Below, one piece after another: positions 28,340 to 36,543 of a DNA stretch of 64,000 bases (within the stretch, counting starts at the first letter, position 1; every line of letters starts with the position of its first letter). The stretch spans positions 56,333 to 120,332 of the forward strand of contig NZ_FMCW01000028.1 of assembly GCF_900091595.1 (NCBI RefSeq). The letters run 5' to 3'. Both the position numbers and the translations under genes were made by a program. The DNA comes from Micromonospora haikouensis (GTDB taxonomy: Bacteria > Actinomycetota > Actinomycetes > Mycobacteriales > Micromonosporaceae). The notes under the pieces were generated by a model. The model ran no database searches. It had not been told where the DNA came from and worked only from the letters and a program-made list of their open reading frames with translations.

Positions 28340-29311
28340 ATGAGGACGCTGGACGGGCGGTACCAGCTCGAACAGCGCATCGGCGTCGGCGGGATGTCCG
28401 AGGTGTGGCGGGCCCACGACACCGTGCTGGACCGGCCGGTCGCGGTGAAGCTCATCTCCCCCGGGCGCGAGGACGTCCCGGTGGAGCGGATCCGGGCCGA
28501 GGCCCGCTCGGCGGCCCGGCTGGTGCACCCGAACGTGGCCAGCGTGCACGACTTCGGCACGTCCTCGACCCTGCCGGGCCGGCCGGTGCCGTACATCGTG
28601 ATGGAGCTGGCCGAGGGGGAGACCCTCGCGGCGCACCTGCGCGCCGGGCAGCTGGACTGGCGCATCGCGGTACGCGTCTGCGCCGAGATCGCCGCGGCGC
28701 TGGCCGCCGCGCACGCGCACGGGATCGTCCACCGGGACGTGAAGCCGGCCAACGTGATCCTCACCCCGTGCGGGGTGAAGGTGCTGGACTTCGGCATCGC
28801 CACCCCGGCCGGGGTGCCGGACGAGGCGCCGGCCGGCATCGTGGTGGGCACCCCCGCGTACCTGGCCCCCGAGCAGCTCGACCGGCAGCCGGCGACCCCG
28901 GCGGCCGACATGTACGCCCTCGGGGTGCTGCTCTACTACTGCCTCGCCGGGCGGCTGCCGTACCCGGCCGACAGCACCACCGAGCTGCTGGGGGCGCGCT
29001 GCCGGCGTCCGGCCGAGCCGCTGCCGCCGATCGACGGCCTGCCGGCGGAGGTGGCCGGGCTGTGCCGGCAGCTGATGGCCGACGACCCGACGCGGCGGCC
29101 GAGCAGCCTGATGGCGGCGCTGCTGCTGGCCGAGGCCGTCGACGCCCGGGTGTACGTGCCGATGCTCGCCACGGCCCCGCCGAGGCAGCGCGGCGGCGCC
29201 GGGGTGTCCCCGTGGACCCGGGAGGCGGCGGCCGAGGCGACCCAGGCGGCGACGGTGGGCGGAAGCCCCGGTTTCGCCGGGCGCGCGTCGGGTAGCCGGG
29301 CGGGTGACTGA
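28340..29311 (+). CDS. Soluble Ser/Thr protein kinase
   Basis: 323 residues with a complete Hanks-type kinase domain: glycine loop IGVGGMSEVWRAHD, VAVKLI Lys, HRDVKPANVIL catalytic loop, DFGIA, and GTPAYLAPEQ activation segment. After the kinase domain is a short Ala/Thr-rich tail with no membrane helix or PASTA repeats, so it is a cytoplasmic kinase. GAGGAG precedes ATG 28340. The Ohr-like gene starts 12 nt downstream and may be co-transcribed. Substrates are unknown. Confidence 0.93.
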   Translation: MRTLDGRYQLEQRIGVGGMSEVWRAHDTVLDRPVAVKLISPGREDVPVERIRAEARSAARLVHPNVASVHDFGTSSTLPGRPVPYIVMELAEGETLAAHLRAGQLDWRIAVRVCAEIAAALAAAHAHGIVHRDVKPANVILTPCGVKVLDFGIATPAGVPDEAPAGIVVGTPAYLAPEQLDRQPATPAADMYALGVLLYYCLAGRLPYPADSTTELLGARCRRPAEPLPPIDGLPAEVAGLCRQLMADDPTRRPSSLMAALLLAEAVDARVYVPMLATAPPRQRGGAGVSPWTREAAAEATQAATVGGSPGFAGRASGSRAGD

Positions 29312-29322
29312 GGGGGGACGCG

Positions 29323-29748
29323 ATGCCGGATCCGAGTTCCTGGCTGCACGAGGCCACCGCCACCGCCGAGGGTGGTCACGTCCGCACCGACGACGGCGGG
29401 TTGTCCACCGCGCTGGCGTCCCCGCTGGCGCCGCACTGCACGGGGCTGACGCCGGAACAGCTGCTGGCGGCGGCGTTCGCGTCCTGCCTGCACCACGCCG
29501 CGGTGGAGGCGGCCGGGCAGATCACCGACGAGGCGCACACGGTGCAGGTGCGCGCGGAGGCGAGGCTGGGTCGCGACGACGACGGTCGCTACCGCGCCGA
29601 CGTGCACGCCTCGATCTCCTCCGCCGGGCTGAGCCGTCAGCAGCTCGCCGAGCTGGTCGCGCACGCCGACCGGTTGTGGCCGTTCTCCAGCGGTGACAAC
29701 AGCCGGCACCGGTTGACGGTCACGCCGGCGGAGAACGGGCGCGGCTGA
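29323..29748 (+). CDS. OsmC/Ohr-family protein lacking the second cysteine
   Basis: 141 residues, the normal Ohr length. The first helix motif TPEQLLAAAFASCLHHAA retains the reactive Cys. The second Cys, normally in a CPYSNATR-like motif, is absent: the position reads LWPFSSGDNSRH. Ohr/OsmC proteins reduce organic hydroperoxides using both cysteines and lipoyl or thiol donors, so activity is doubtful or the mechanism is one-Cys. The ATG follows AGGGGGG and lies 12 nt after the kinase stop. Confidence 0.85.
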   Translation: MPDPSSWLHEATATAEGGHVRTDDGGLSTALASPLAPHCTGLTPEQLLAAAFASCLHHAAVEAAGQITDEAHTVQVRAEARLGRDDDGRYRADVHASISSAGLSRQQLAELVAHADRLWPFSSGDNSRHRLTVTPAENGRG

Positions 29749-30045
29749 CCTTCTCCGCGACCGCCGGGACCGGCGTCGGTCGGCCCCGGGTCGGCCCGTC
29801 CGGTCGGGCACCGGGCCGTCGGCCGAACGCCCGACCCCGGCGTCGCCGCGCGAGCGCGTGGCACGCCCGCCGACTCGACGCCTTTCCGAACGGCGAATCG
29901 GTCATACCGTAAACGGGGCATTGGCGAGCTTGGACCGGGTTGCCATCCTTCTCGGGCGGCTCGTCCGGGGGGAAACCCGCAAATTGTGACGCATGCCACC
30001 AACCACCCCGGTGGCAGGGCGCTGCGGACTATCTAGCCTCGGCGG

Positions 30046-30888
30046 GTGCGTCCCTACGAACCCGCCGAACCGAAGCAGGCCCACGACCGAGCGGATGGCC
30101 GACCGGCCGAGGCCGCCTCCGCCGAACGGGCGATGGGCCGGCACCGGCGTCCCGACCCGCCCCGGCGCGCGCTGCTGACGTCCACCCGGGTGCGCGCGGC
30201 CCTGGTCACGGGGGTGAGCTGCTGCCTCGGCGTCGCCGCGTTCGCCGGCACCCGCCAGGCCGACGGCCCCGCGGAGCCGGTCCAGGGGGCCCTCGTCGAT
30301 CGGGCCGCGGCCGCCGCCGAGGCCGCGCAGCGCGCCTCCCGCTCCCTCGACCGCTCCCCGGCGGTCCCGGTCACCATCTCGCCCAGCCCGACAGCGAAGC
30401 CCAGCCCCAGCGCCACCCGCAAGCCGAAGCCGAAGCCCGCCAAGCCGGCGCGCCCCCGCCCCGTCGCCGGGCTCAGCCAGCTCCAGATGGACAACGCGAA
30501 GACCATCGTCGACGTGGGCCGGGACATGAAGCTGCCCCGGCGGGGACTCGTCGTCGCGGTGGCCACCGCCATGCAGGAGAGCGACCTGCACAACCTGGCC
30601 AGCGACGTGCTCCCCGAGTCCGCCAACTACCCGCACCAGGGCAGCGGCTCCGACCACGACTCGGTCGGGCTGTTCCAGCAGCGGCCCAGCAGCGGCTGGG
30701 GCACCGTCCGGGACCTGATGCGCCCCGCGTACGCGGCCCGCGTCTTCTACGAGGCGCTGCTGGAGGTGCCCGGCTGGGAGGAGATGAGCGTGACCGCCGC
30801 GGCCCAGGCCGTGCAGATCTCGGCGTTCCCCGACGCGTACGCGCAGCACGAGGAGCGGGCCACCACGGTCGTGGCGGCGCTGACCTGA
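30046..30888 (+). CDS. Secreted or membrane-anchored lysozyme-fold-like protein
   Basis: 280 residues from GTG 30046; ATG 30133 (MGRHRRPDPP) is a plausible alternative start. A membrane or signal helix (ALVTGVSCCLGVAAFAG) is followed by a Pro/Lys/Ser-rich linker and a C-terminal domain of about 130 residues with VVAVATAMQESDLHNLA, DHDSVGLFQQRPSSGWG and AVQISAFPDAYAQHE. The Glu in MQES and the GLFQQRP motif resemble lytic-transglycosylase or phage-lysozyme folds in actinobacterial secreted proteins, which points to a cell-wall role. The protein encoded at the right edge of the window has the same domain. The 297-bp gap upstream shows only a TATCTA box near 30030. Confidence 0.75.
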   Translation: MRPYEPAEPKQAHDRADGRPAEAASAERAMGRHRRPDPPRRALLTSTRVRAALVTGVSCCLGVAAFAGTRQADGPAEPVQGALVDRAAAAAEAAQRASRSLDRSPAVPVTISPSPTAKPSPSATRKPKPKPAKPARPRPVAGLSQLQMDNAKTIVDVGRDMKLPRRGLVVAVATAMQESDLHNLASDVLPESANYPHQGSGSDHDSVGLFQQRPSSGWGTVRDLMRPAYAARVFYEALLEVPGWEEMSVTAAAQAVQISAFPDAYAQHEERATTVVAALT

Positions 30889-30894
30889 GCCGGC

Positions 30895-31434
30895 TCAGGC
30901 GACCCGGCTGCCCCAGTCGCCCGGCGGCTCGACGGTGACGCCGGCCGTGCCGACCCGGGTGCTCGGCACGCCGCCGCTCGGCACGGCCGCCGCGGCCGTG
31001 GGCGTGTCCACCGCGACGGCCGGCCCGGCGAGGATCTCGTCCACCCGGGCCTCCCGGCGTCGGCGCGCGGCCAGGGCGGCCTCGAAGTCCCGGCGGGCGC
31101 TCAGCGCCTCGGCGTACACCTGCTCGCGGACACGCCGGGCCTCCTCGCGGGCCGCGTCCAGCTCGAACCGGGCCTGGGCCAGGATCCCGGCGGCCTCCCG
31201 CTCGACGTCGCCCAGCGCCGCCCGCGCGCCGTCGGCCCCGGCGGCCAGCTCGGGCCGGTGCTCGACCAGCTCGCACAGGCGGGCCGCCTCGTCCCGGAAC
31301 CGGTCCCAGTCCCGGCCCGCCCCGGCGGCGCCCTCCGCGCGCGCCGCCAGCCGGCTCAACCGGACCGCCAGCTGATCGAGGCAGGAGTCGACCTGCCGCC
31401 GGTCGTAGCCGAACTCCACGACGGAGAACCTCAT
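30895..31434 (-). CDS. DivIVA-like coiled-coil protein
   Basis: 179 residues from ATG 31434. The start MRFSVVEFGYDRRQVDSCLD matches the DivIVA N-terminal lipid-binding motif (F...GYD..QVD..L). A long heptad-rich coiled coil (ERE..GILAQARFELDAAREE) and a Val/Thr-rich tail follow. DivIVA/Wag31 proteins mark curved membrane at poles and recruit wall-synthesis machinery; short versions like this are accessory. It ends 6 nt from the convergent lysozyme-like gene. Confidence 0.75.
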   Translation of the reverse strand: MRFSVVEFGYDRRQVDSCLDQLAVRLSRLAARAEGAAGAGRDWDRFRDEAARLCELVEHRPELAAGADGARAALGDVEREAAGILAQARFELDAAREEARRVREQVYAEALSARRDFEAALAARRRREARVDEILAGPAVAVDTPTAAAAVPSGGVPSTRVGTAGVTVEPPGDWGSRVA

Positions 31435-31597
31435 ACTGTCGCCCCCAGGCAGCCGGTGTTTCTTCCCCACCTGGAATCCTCGGCGGCGCGGGCGGGCGGC
31501 GTGGGCGTTCGGGAAAAATGTTCAGCATCCGAGCGGCGACGCCCCGGGCGGCGTCAGCCGGGGCGCGGGGTGGGGCGTCAGCCCGGGGGCGCGGGCG

Positions 31598-32044
31598 TCA
31601 GACCCGCTTGGGCAGCACGACGACCCGCCCGAAGAACTCGTCGATGCGGCGCACCACGTCGTTGAAGTCGTCCAGGTCGATCGGCTTGGTCACGTACGCG
31701 TTGGCCTGGAGCGTGTAGCTGCCCACGATGTCGGTGTCGGCGTTGGAGGTGGTGAGCACCACGATCGGGATGGTCCGCAGGTCGTCGTCCTGCTTGACCT
31801 CGCCGAGCACCTGCCGCCCGTCCATCCGGGGCATGTTCAGGTCGAGCAGGATCACGTCCGGCCGGCGGGCCTCGGTGTGCCGGCCGGACTGACGCAGGAA
31901 CTCCATCGCCTCCTGGCCGTCGCTGACCACGTCGATCACCTTGTCGACGTCGGAGTCGGCGAGGGCCTCCTCGATCATCAGGACGTCGCCCGGGTCGTCG
32001 TCGACCACGAGGATACGAACGGGGCCGGGGGTGCTTCCAGCCAT
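31598..32044 (-). CDS. Single-domain response regulator (receiver only)
   Basis: 148 residues forming one receiver domain of the Rcp1 type: acidic pair in ILVVDDDPGDVLMIEEAL, phospho-Asp in VILLDLNMPRMDG, Thr in IVVLTTSNAD and Lys in AYVTKPIDLDDF. No output domain follows. Rcp1-type receivers often work with phytochrome-like kinases or act as phosphate sinks. It lies at the end of the partner-switching cluster, 68 nt after a STAS gene. Confidence 0.93.
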   Translation of the reverse strand: MAGSTPGPVRILVVDDDPGDVLMIEEALADSDVDKVIDVVSDGQEAMEFLRQSGRHTEARRPDVILLDLNMPRMDGRQVLGEVKQDDDLRTIPIVVLTTSNADTDIVGSYTLQANAYVTKPIDLDDFNDVVRRIDEFFGRVVVLPKRV

Positions 32045-32112
32045 GGGAACCTGCCTCGGGTCGACGCGGACGGCGACCTCACGATCGCCTGCTGGCGGGG
32101 AAATCTAGCCCA

Positions 32113-32460
32113 TCACGGAGCGGACCGCACTGTCGGGTGGCCCGTGTCGGGCGGGTAGCCCAGCACCTCCGCCAGCCCCGTCAACCGCAGCACCCGCTCC
32201 ACCCGGCCGGTGGCGCCGGTGACCCGCAGCCACCCGCCCCGAGCCGTGGCCCGGTTGTCGCCCCGGACGAAGGCGGCGATGCCGGTGGAGTCGCAGAAGG
32301 TCAGCTCGGCGAGGTCGACCAGCAGGTGCCGCTCCCCCTGCTCGGTGAGCCGGTCGAGCACCGCGGTGAGCTCCGGCGCGGTGCTCATGTCGAGCTCGCC
32401 GGCGAGTCGCAGGCACGCCCCACCGCCGTCCCGCTGGGCGTACGTGACGGTGAACGTCAA
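32113..32460 (-). CDS. STAS-domain anti-sigma factor antagonist
   Basis: 115 residues. The start is taken as TTG 32460, because GAGAGGG lies 6 nt upstream and no ATG or GTG is available near the domain edge. The STAS fold shows LAGELDMSTAPELTAVL and the phosphorylatable Ser in LTFCDSTGIAAFV. Such proteins bind an anti-sigma kinase when dephosphorylated, freeing the sigma factor. The phosphatase two genes upstream is the natural partner. A TATACT box at about 32510 on the minus strand may be its promoter. Confidence 0.85.
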   Translation of the reverse strand: MTFTVTYAQRDGGGACLRLAGELDMSTAPELTAVLDRLTEQGERHLLVDLAELTFCDSTGIAAFVRGDNRATARGGWLRVTGATGRVERVLRLTGLAEVLGYPPDTGHPTVRSAP

Positions 32461-32545
32461 CGTGGTCCCTCTCGCTCCATCGCAGCCGAATGCTTGCAGT
32501 GCAGCAAGTATAAGCAGGGGGCCGCCGGGGGCCGGCACGCCACGG

Positions 32546-33595
32546 TCACCGCGCCGACGCGCCCGCCTGCTGGGCGAGCAGCGCCAGCCCACCGGCCAGG
32601 AAGCCCACGGCGCGCGGGAAGTCCCGCAGCTCACCCGCGAGGTGGTCGAGGGTGAGGGCCACCGCCGCGGCCGGCACCCCCCTGCTGACCAGGATGCCGG
32701 TCAGCCACTCGACGAACTCGGTGAACAGCGTGCCGTCGTCGACGAAAACGGCGGCGGCGAGGAAGTCGACGATGTGGCCGAGGTCGCTGACGGTCGAGTC
32801 GAGCTGGACCGCGTCGTACTCCCGCACGCCCGGCACCCGCGCGCGCAGATCGCCCAGGGCGCTGTCGATCAGCGCAGCCCGCCGCTTCACGAGGCTCGCG
32901 TACTCGTCGTCGGCGAGGTGGGCCAGGTCGACCGGGGGGACGCGGCGCAGGGCCCGCTCGTCGGCCACCAGGTCGGCCGCCGCCGGCGCGTCGGGCGCCC
33001 ACGCCACCCCGAGGCGGCGGGCCCACCGCCCGTCCCGGCCGAAGCCGCGCCCGCCGACCACCACCGGCACGTCGGAGCGGCGGCACGCCTCGACCATGCG
33101 GTACGCGTGCGGCAGCCGCATCGGCAGCGCGCAGGCCAGCGCCACGGCGTGCGCGTCGTGCCGGTGCAGGTACGACACCAGGTGCGCCGCCGGGACGCTG
33201 GCCCCGAGGAACGTGACCTGCCAGCCGCGCAGCCGCAGCACCTCGGCGACCAGCCGGGGCGGCAGCGCGTGCCACTCGCCGTCCATGCACGCCACCACGA
33301 TCCGCCCCCGGGTGGCACGGGGGTTGGCGCGGGCCGCGACGGCCGCCACCACCCGCTCGCTGATGTGGGTGGCCGCGTGCTCCTGGGCGACGCTCCACGC
33401 GTTGCTGGCCCACCGCCGGCCCACCTCGACCTGCGCGGGGGCCACCAGCTCCAGCAGCACCCGTTCGGCCGGCACCCCCGCGTCGACCAGCCCGAGGGCG
33501 GTCTCGATCGCCGCGTACTCGTCGGCGGACTCCAACGCCAGCAGGAAGCCGGGGCAGGCGTCGGCCGGTGAGCCGACGGCGGCGGGGACGGTCAC
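32546..33595 (-). CDS. B12-binding-domain sensor-like protein
   Basis: 349 residues from GTG 33595 (AGGAG upstream). Residues about 10-100 are a helical cap as in MerR/CarH-type cobalamin sensors (WSVAQEHAATHISERVV). Residues about 105-210 are the Rossmann B12-binding domain with CMDGEWHALPPRLVAEV, holding the axial-ligand His, and VVVGGRGFG. The last Gly of the DxHxxG motif is replaced. A C-terminal helical domain of about 130 residues replaces the DNA-binding part. It is 41 nt downstream of a SpoIIE phosphatase gene, so it may signal through partner switching rather than DNA. Confidence 0.82.
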   Translation of the reverse strand: MTVPAAVGSPADACPGFLLALESADEYAAIETALGLVDAGVPAERVLLELVAPAQVEVGRRWASNAWSVAQEHAATHISERVVAAVAARANPRATRGRIVVACMDGEWHALPPRLVAEVLRLRGWQVTFLGASVPAAHLVSYLHRHDAHAVALACALPMRLPHAYRMVEACRRSDVPVVVGGRGFGRDGRWARRLGVAWAPDAPAAADLVADERALRRVPPVDLAHLADDEYASLVKRRAALIDSALGDLRARVPGVREYDAVQLDSTVSDLGHIVDFLAAAVFVDDGTLFTEFVEWLTGILVSRGVPAAAVALTLDHLAGELRDFPRAVGFLAGGLALLAQQAGASAR

Positions 33596-33636
33596 GCGGT
33601 GGTCTCCTTCGGGCGATGGAGCGGTCGGGCGGGCGG

Positions 33637-35376
33637 TCAGGGCAGCGCCGGCACCGCGTGCAGGTGCCGGGCCGGACGGCTGTGCGGCCCGGTCGCCCGC
33701 AGCGCGAGCACCGCGATGTCGTCGTGGTCGCCGTGGGCCAGCCAGTCGCAGGTCACCTGCTCGATCCGTTCGGCCAGCGCCGGGGCCGGCATCCGGTGGC
33801 AGCCGCCGAGCGCGTGCAGCAGCCGGTCGACGCCGAACTGCTCGTCGCCGCGCCGGCCGCCCCGGGCCTCGGTCACCCCGTCGCTGTAGAGCAGGCACGT
33901 CTCGCCCGGCGCCAGCTCGACGGTCACCTCCCCGATGCGGGGGTCGGGCACCACGCCGATCAGCATGCCGCTCAGGCCGACCGTCTCCACCTCCCCGCAG
34001 GAGCGCAGCACGAGCGGCGGCAGGTGGCCGCCGCCGGACATGGTCAGGGTGACGCCGCCGTCGCGCCGGGGACGCACCACGCCGAGCACCATGGTGGCGA
34101 AGCGGCCCTGCCCGTGCGCCAGGGTGGTCTCCAGCAGCGCGTCGTTGAGCAGCCGCAGCAGCCGGGCGGGGTGCGACTCCACCCGGTGCAGGGCCTGCAG
34201 ACACTGGCGCAGCTGGCCGGTGAAGACGGCCGCCTCGACGCCCTTGCCGGCGACGTCGCCGAGGAAGAACACCGCGCCGCCGTCGGGCAGCCGGTGCGAA
34301 CCGTAGAAGTCACCGCCGATGCGCAGCCCCGCCTGCGCCGGCCGGTAGGCCGTGCCCCACTGCACGCCGGGCACCTCGGCCGGCTCCACCGGCAGCAGGC
34401 TGGCCTGGAGGGTGTCGGCGACCTCGGCCTGGTCGCGGTAGAGCACGGCCGTGGTCAGCGCCGCGCCGGCCCGGGCCGCGAACGCGCGGAGCAGGTCGAC
34501 GTCGGCCTCGTCGTAGTAGCGGGCCGAGCGCCGGGCGACGAGCAGGGCGCCCGCCGGCAGGTCCCGTCCGGGCAGCGGCACCACGCGCACGCTGACGTCG
34601 ACGGCGTCCAGGCCGGGCAGCCAGCCTGCCTCGACCGCCTGCTCGACGAGCCAGTCCAGCGTGTGCGGCTCGGCGCCGACCAGCCCCTCGTCGATGGCCG
34701 CCGGCAGGTCGACGGCGTTGAGCACGCCGCTGTCCACGCCCGGGGCCTCGTCGTCGGCCCGGGTGGCCCGCCACCAGCGCGCCCGCCCCGACCGGGGGGC
34801 GAGCACCAGCACGGCCACCTCGGCGAGGGTCGGCACGGCGAGCCGGACCACGGCGGCGGCCGCACGATCCGGGTGCAACGGGTTGCCGAGCTTCTCCCCC
34901 ACCACGGCCAGGAAGGCCGAACGGGCCCGCTCGGCCAGCAGGGCGTCGGCCCGGGTGACGCTCTCGGTGACGTCCTCGACGTAGTGGCAGCTCCGGCCGG
35001 CGGACAGCGGCACCTCGCGCACACGCAGCCGGCGGCCCCGGTGGCCGAACTCGCCCCCGGCCGGCGGCGTCCGCAGGCCCGCCACCCCGGACGCGGCGAG
35101 CAGCTCGCCGACGGCCACCTCGGGCAGCAGCCGCTCGGCGACCGGGCTCAGTTGGCGTACCACGCCGGCGGCGTCGCAGACGATCAGGCCCTCGCGGAAG
35201 TGCTCGACGACCTCCGCCCAGTCGGGCGCGGGCGGGCCCCGGTCGGGGGCCAGGGGCGGCAGCGCGGCGGGGGGCCGCACCGGCACGTCGGCGGACCATG
35301 CCGGGGCCCGGGCGGCACTCGGCGTGGAGATCCGTCCGTCGCCCGGGTCCCAGTCCCTGACGTCGGCAGCAGTCAC
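33637..35376 (-). CDS. SpoIIE/RsbU-type PP2C phosphatase with PAS and GAF domains
   Basis: About 579 residues from GTG 35376. A PAS-like domain (VVEHFREGLIVCDAAGVVRQ) is followed by a GAF domain (residues about 160-310) and a C-terminal PP2C/SpoIIE phosphatase: GLRIGGDFYGSHRL, FFLGDVAGKGVEAAVF, LYSDGVTEARGG and HDDIAVLALR supply the metal-binding Asp residues. It should dephosphorylate STAS antagonists, three of which are encoded within 4 kb. The signal may be bound by its PAS/GAF domains or the B12-like partner. The anti-sigma kinase is not in the window. Confidence 0.9.
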   Translation of the reverse strand: MTAADVRDWDPGDGRISTPSAARAPAWSADVPVRPPAALPPLAPDRGPPAPDWAEVVEHFREGLIVCDAAGVVRQLSPVAERLLPEVAVGELLAASGVAGLRTPPAGGEFGHRGRRLRVREVPLSAGRSCHYVEDVTESVTRADALLAERARSAFLAVVGEKLGNPLHPDRAAAAVVRLAVPTLAEVAVLVLAPRSGRARWWRATRADDEAPGVDSGVLNAVDLPAAIDEGLVGAEPHTLDWLVEQAVEAGWLPGLDAVDVSVRVVPLPGRDLPAGALLVARRSARYYDEADVDLLRAFAARAGAALTTAVLYRDQAEVADTLQASLLPVEPAEVPGVQWGTAYRPAQAGLRIGGDFYGSHRLPDGGAVFFLGDVAGKGVEAAVFTGQLRQCLQALHRVESHPARLLRLLNDALLETTLAHGQGRFATMVLGVVRPRRDGGVTLTMSGGGHLPPLVLRSCGEVETVGLSGMLIGVVPDPRIGEVTVELAPGETCLLYSDGVTEARGGRRGDEQFGVDRLLHALGGCHRMPAPALAERIEQVTCDWLAHGDHDDIAVLALRATGPHSRPARHLHAVPALP

Positions 35377-35599
35377 CAGCTGAGCCCCACTCCCTCTCGA
35401 CACCCGCCCGACACCCGCGGGCCACCGGAAACGACGTATGTGGTCCAATCTCCTCACCCCACCCTACGCCGGTCCACCGGTACCGCCACCCCACGCTGCC
35501 CTGAGCTGCCGAATCGGTCTCGACGGGCGACACCCGCCGGGGATTGTTACGATCCGAGACGAACCTGCCCGACCGGCAGCCCTGCGGAAAGGCGTGATC

Positions 35600-36001
35600 G
35601 TGGTACCCCAGGGGAGGAAACCCGAGGCGACGCCGCTGACCATGTCCGTCGATCTGACCGAGCCCGGCGCGCCCCTCATCCGGGTCGGTGGTGATCTCGC
35701 CTTCACCACCGCCGCGCCGCTGCGGCACGAGGTCGACCGGCGGCTCGCCGAGCACCCGTCGGTGCTCGTGCTCGACTTCGCCGACCTGCAGTTCATCGAC
35801 AGCACCGGGCTCTCGGTGATCGTGCACGCCTGGCGGGAGGGGCAGCAGAGCGGCACCACCCTCCGGCTGCGCTCGACGCCCCGGTTCCTGGACACCATCC
35901 TCGACATGACCGGCGTCACCGGGCTGCTCGCCCGCCCGCTGCCCGACGGCGAGCAGTCCGTGGGAGCGCCCGGTTCGCGCCGGTCGGCGGCGTCCGCCTG
36001 A
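35600..36001 (+). CDS. STAS-domain anti-sigma factor antagonist
   Basis: 133 residues from GTG 35600 (GGAAAGG upstream); GTG 35594 and ATG 35642 are in-frame alternatives. The STAS domain has IRVGGDLAFTTAAPLRHEV and the target Ser in LQFIDSTGLSVIVHAW. The tail after residue 110 is Ser/Arg-rich. It is divergent from the phosphatase, with a 223-bp shared promoter region, and is followed 45 nt later by another STAS gene. Confidence 0.88.
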   Translation: MVPQGRKPEATPLTMSVDLTEPGAPLIRVGGDLAFTTAAPLRHEVDRRLAEHPSVLVLDFADLQFIDSTGLSVIVHAWREGQQSGTTLRLRSTPRFLDTILDMTGVTGLLARPLPDGEQSVGAPGSRRSAASA

Positions 36002-36046
36002 GACCCCCAGCGTTTGTCGATCACCCTAGGCTGGGAACATGGAGGC

Positions 36047-36388
36047 ATGGCAGCTCCGCTGTTGACCATCGAGGTGAGCTGGCCCGCCCCCGGGCGCGCC
36101 CGGCTTCGGCTGGCCGGCGAGCTGGACTACGACACCGCGCCGGAGCTGGTGGAAGCCGCCGCCCGGGTGCGCCGGGACGGCTGCACCGAGCTGGAGATCG
36201 ACCTCGGCGCGATCACCCTCTGCGACTCCTCCGGCCTGAGCGCGCTCGTGGTGATCCACCGCAACGGCACCGGGCCGATCCGGTTGACCGGCACGAGCGA
36301 CCAGCTCCAGCAGCTGCTCGACCGCACAGGCCTCGCCGAGGTGCTCGCCACCGCCCACCACCCCGCAAACCCCGCCGCCACAGCCTGA
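36047..36388 (+). CDS. STAS-domain anti-sigma factor antagonist
   Basis: 113 residues with GRARLRLAGELDYDTAPELV and target Ser in ITLCDSSGLSALVVIH. Start ATG 36047 gives the usual N-terminus (MAAPLLTIEVSW), but the GGAGG before it is only one base away, so initiation may be weak or coupled to the preceding STAS gene. This is the third STAS protein in the cluster. Family C copy 2 lies past its stop. Confidence 0.85.
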   Translation: MAAPLLTIEVSWPAPGRARLRLAGELDYDTAPELVEAAARVRRDGCTELEIDLGAITLCDSSGLSALVVIHRNGTGPIRLTGTSDQLQQLLDRTGLAEVLATAHHPANPAATA

Positions 36389-36424
36389 CCCCAGCCCCCG
36401 CCCCGCCGCCGGCCGCTTCGCCTC

Positions 36425-36484
36425 GGTGATCAAGAGGTTTGCGTCATCGTAGAGATCAACCTTGACGCTTTTCTCTTGATCACC
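36425..36484. repeat. Dispersed palindrome, family C copy 2
   Basis: GGTGATCAAGAG pairs with CTCTTGATCACC, with inner GCGTCA/TGACGC arms. It is the inverted counterpart of the copy at 6433-6490. It lies between the STAS and beta-lactamase genes, 37 nt past the STAS stop. Confidence 0.75.
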
Positions 36485-36543
36485 GGGCCGAAGCGGGGTG
36501 GGGGTGGCGGGTCGGTGTTGTCGGTGTTTGGAGAGGGAGTCGC

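Noticed and set aside
29749..30045. c-di-AMP (ydaO) riboswitch upstream of the secreted protein
   Set aside because: Such leaders occur before wall-lytic genes in Actinobacteria, but the conserved core could not be found here.
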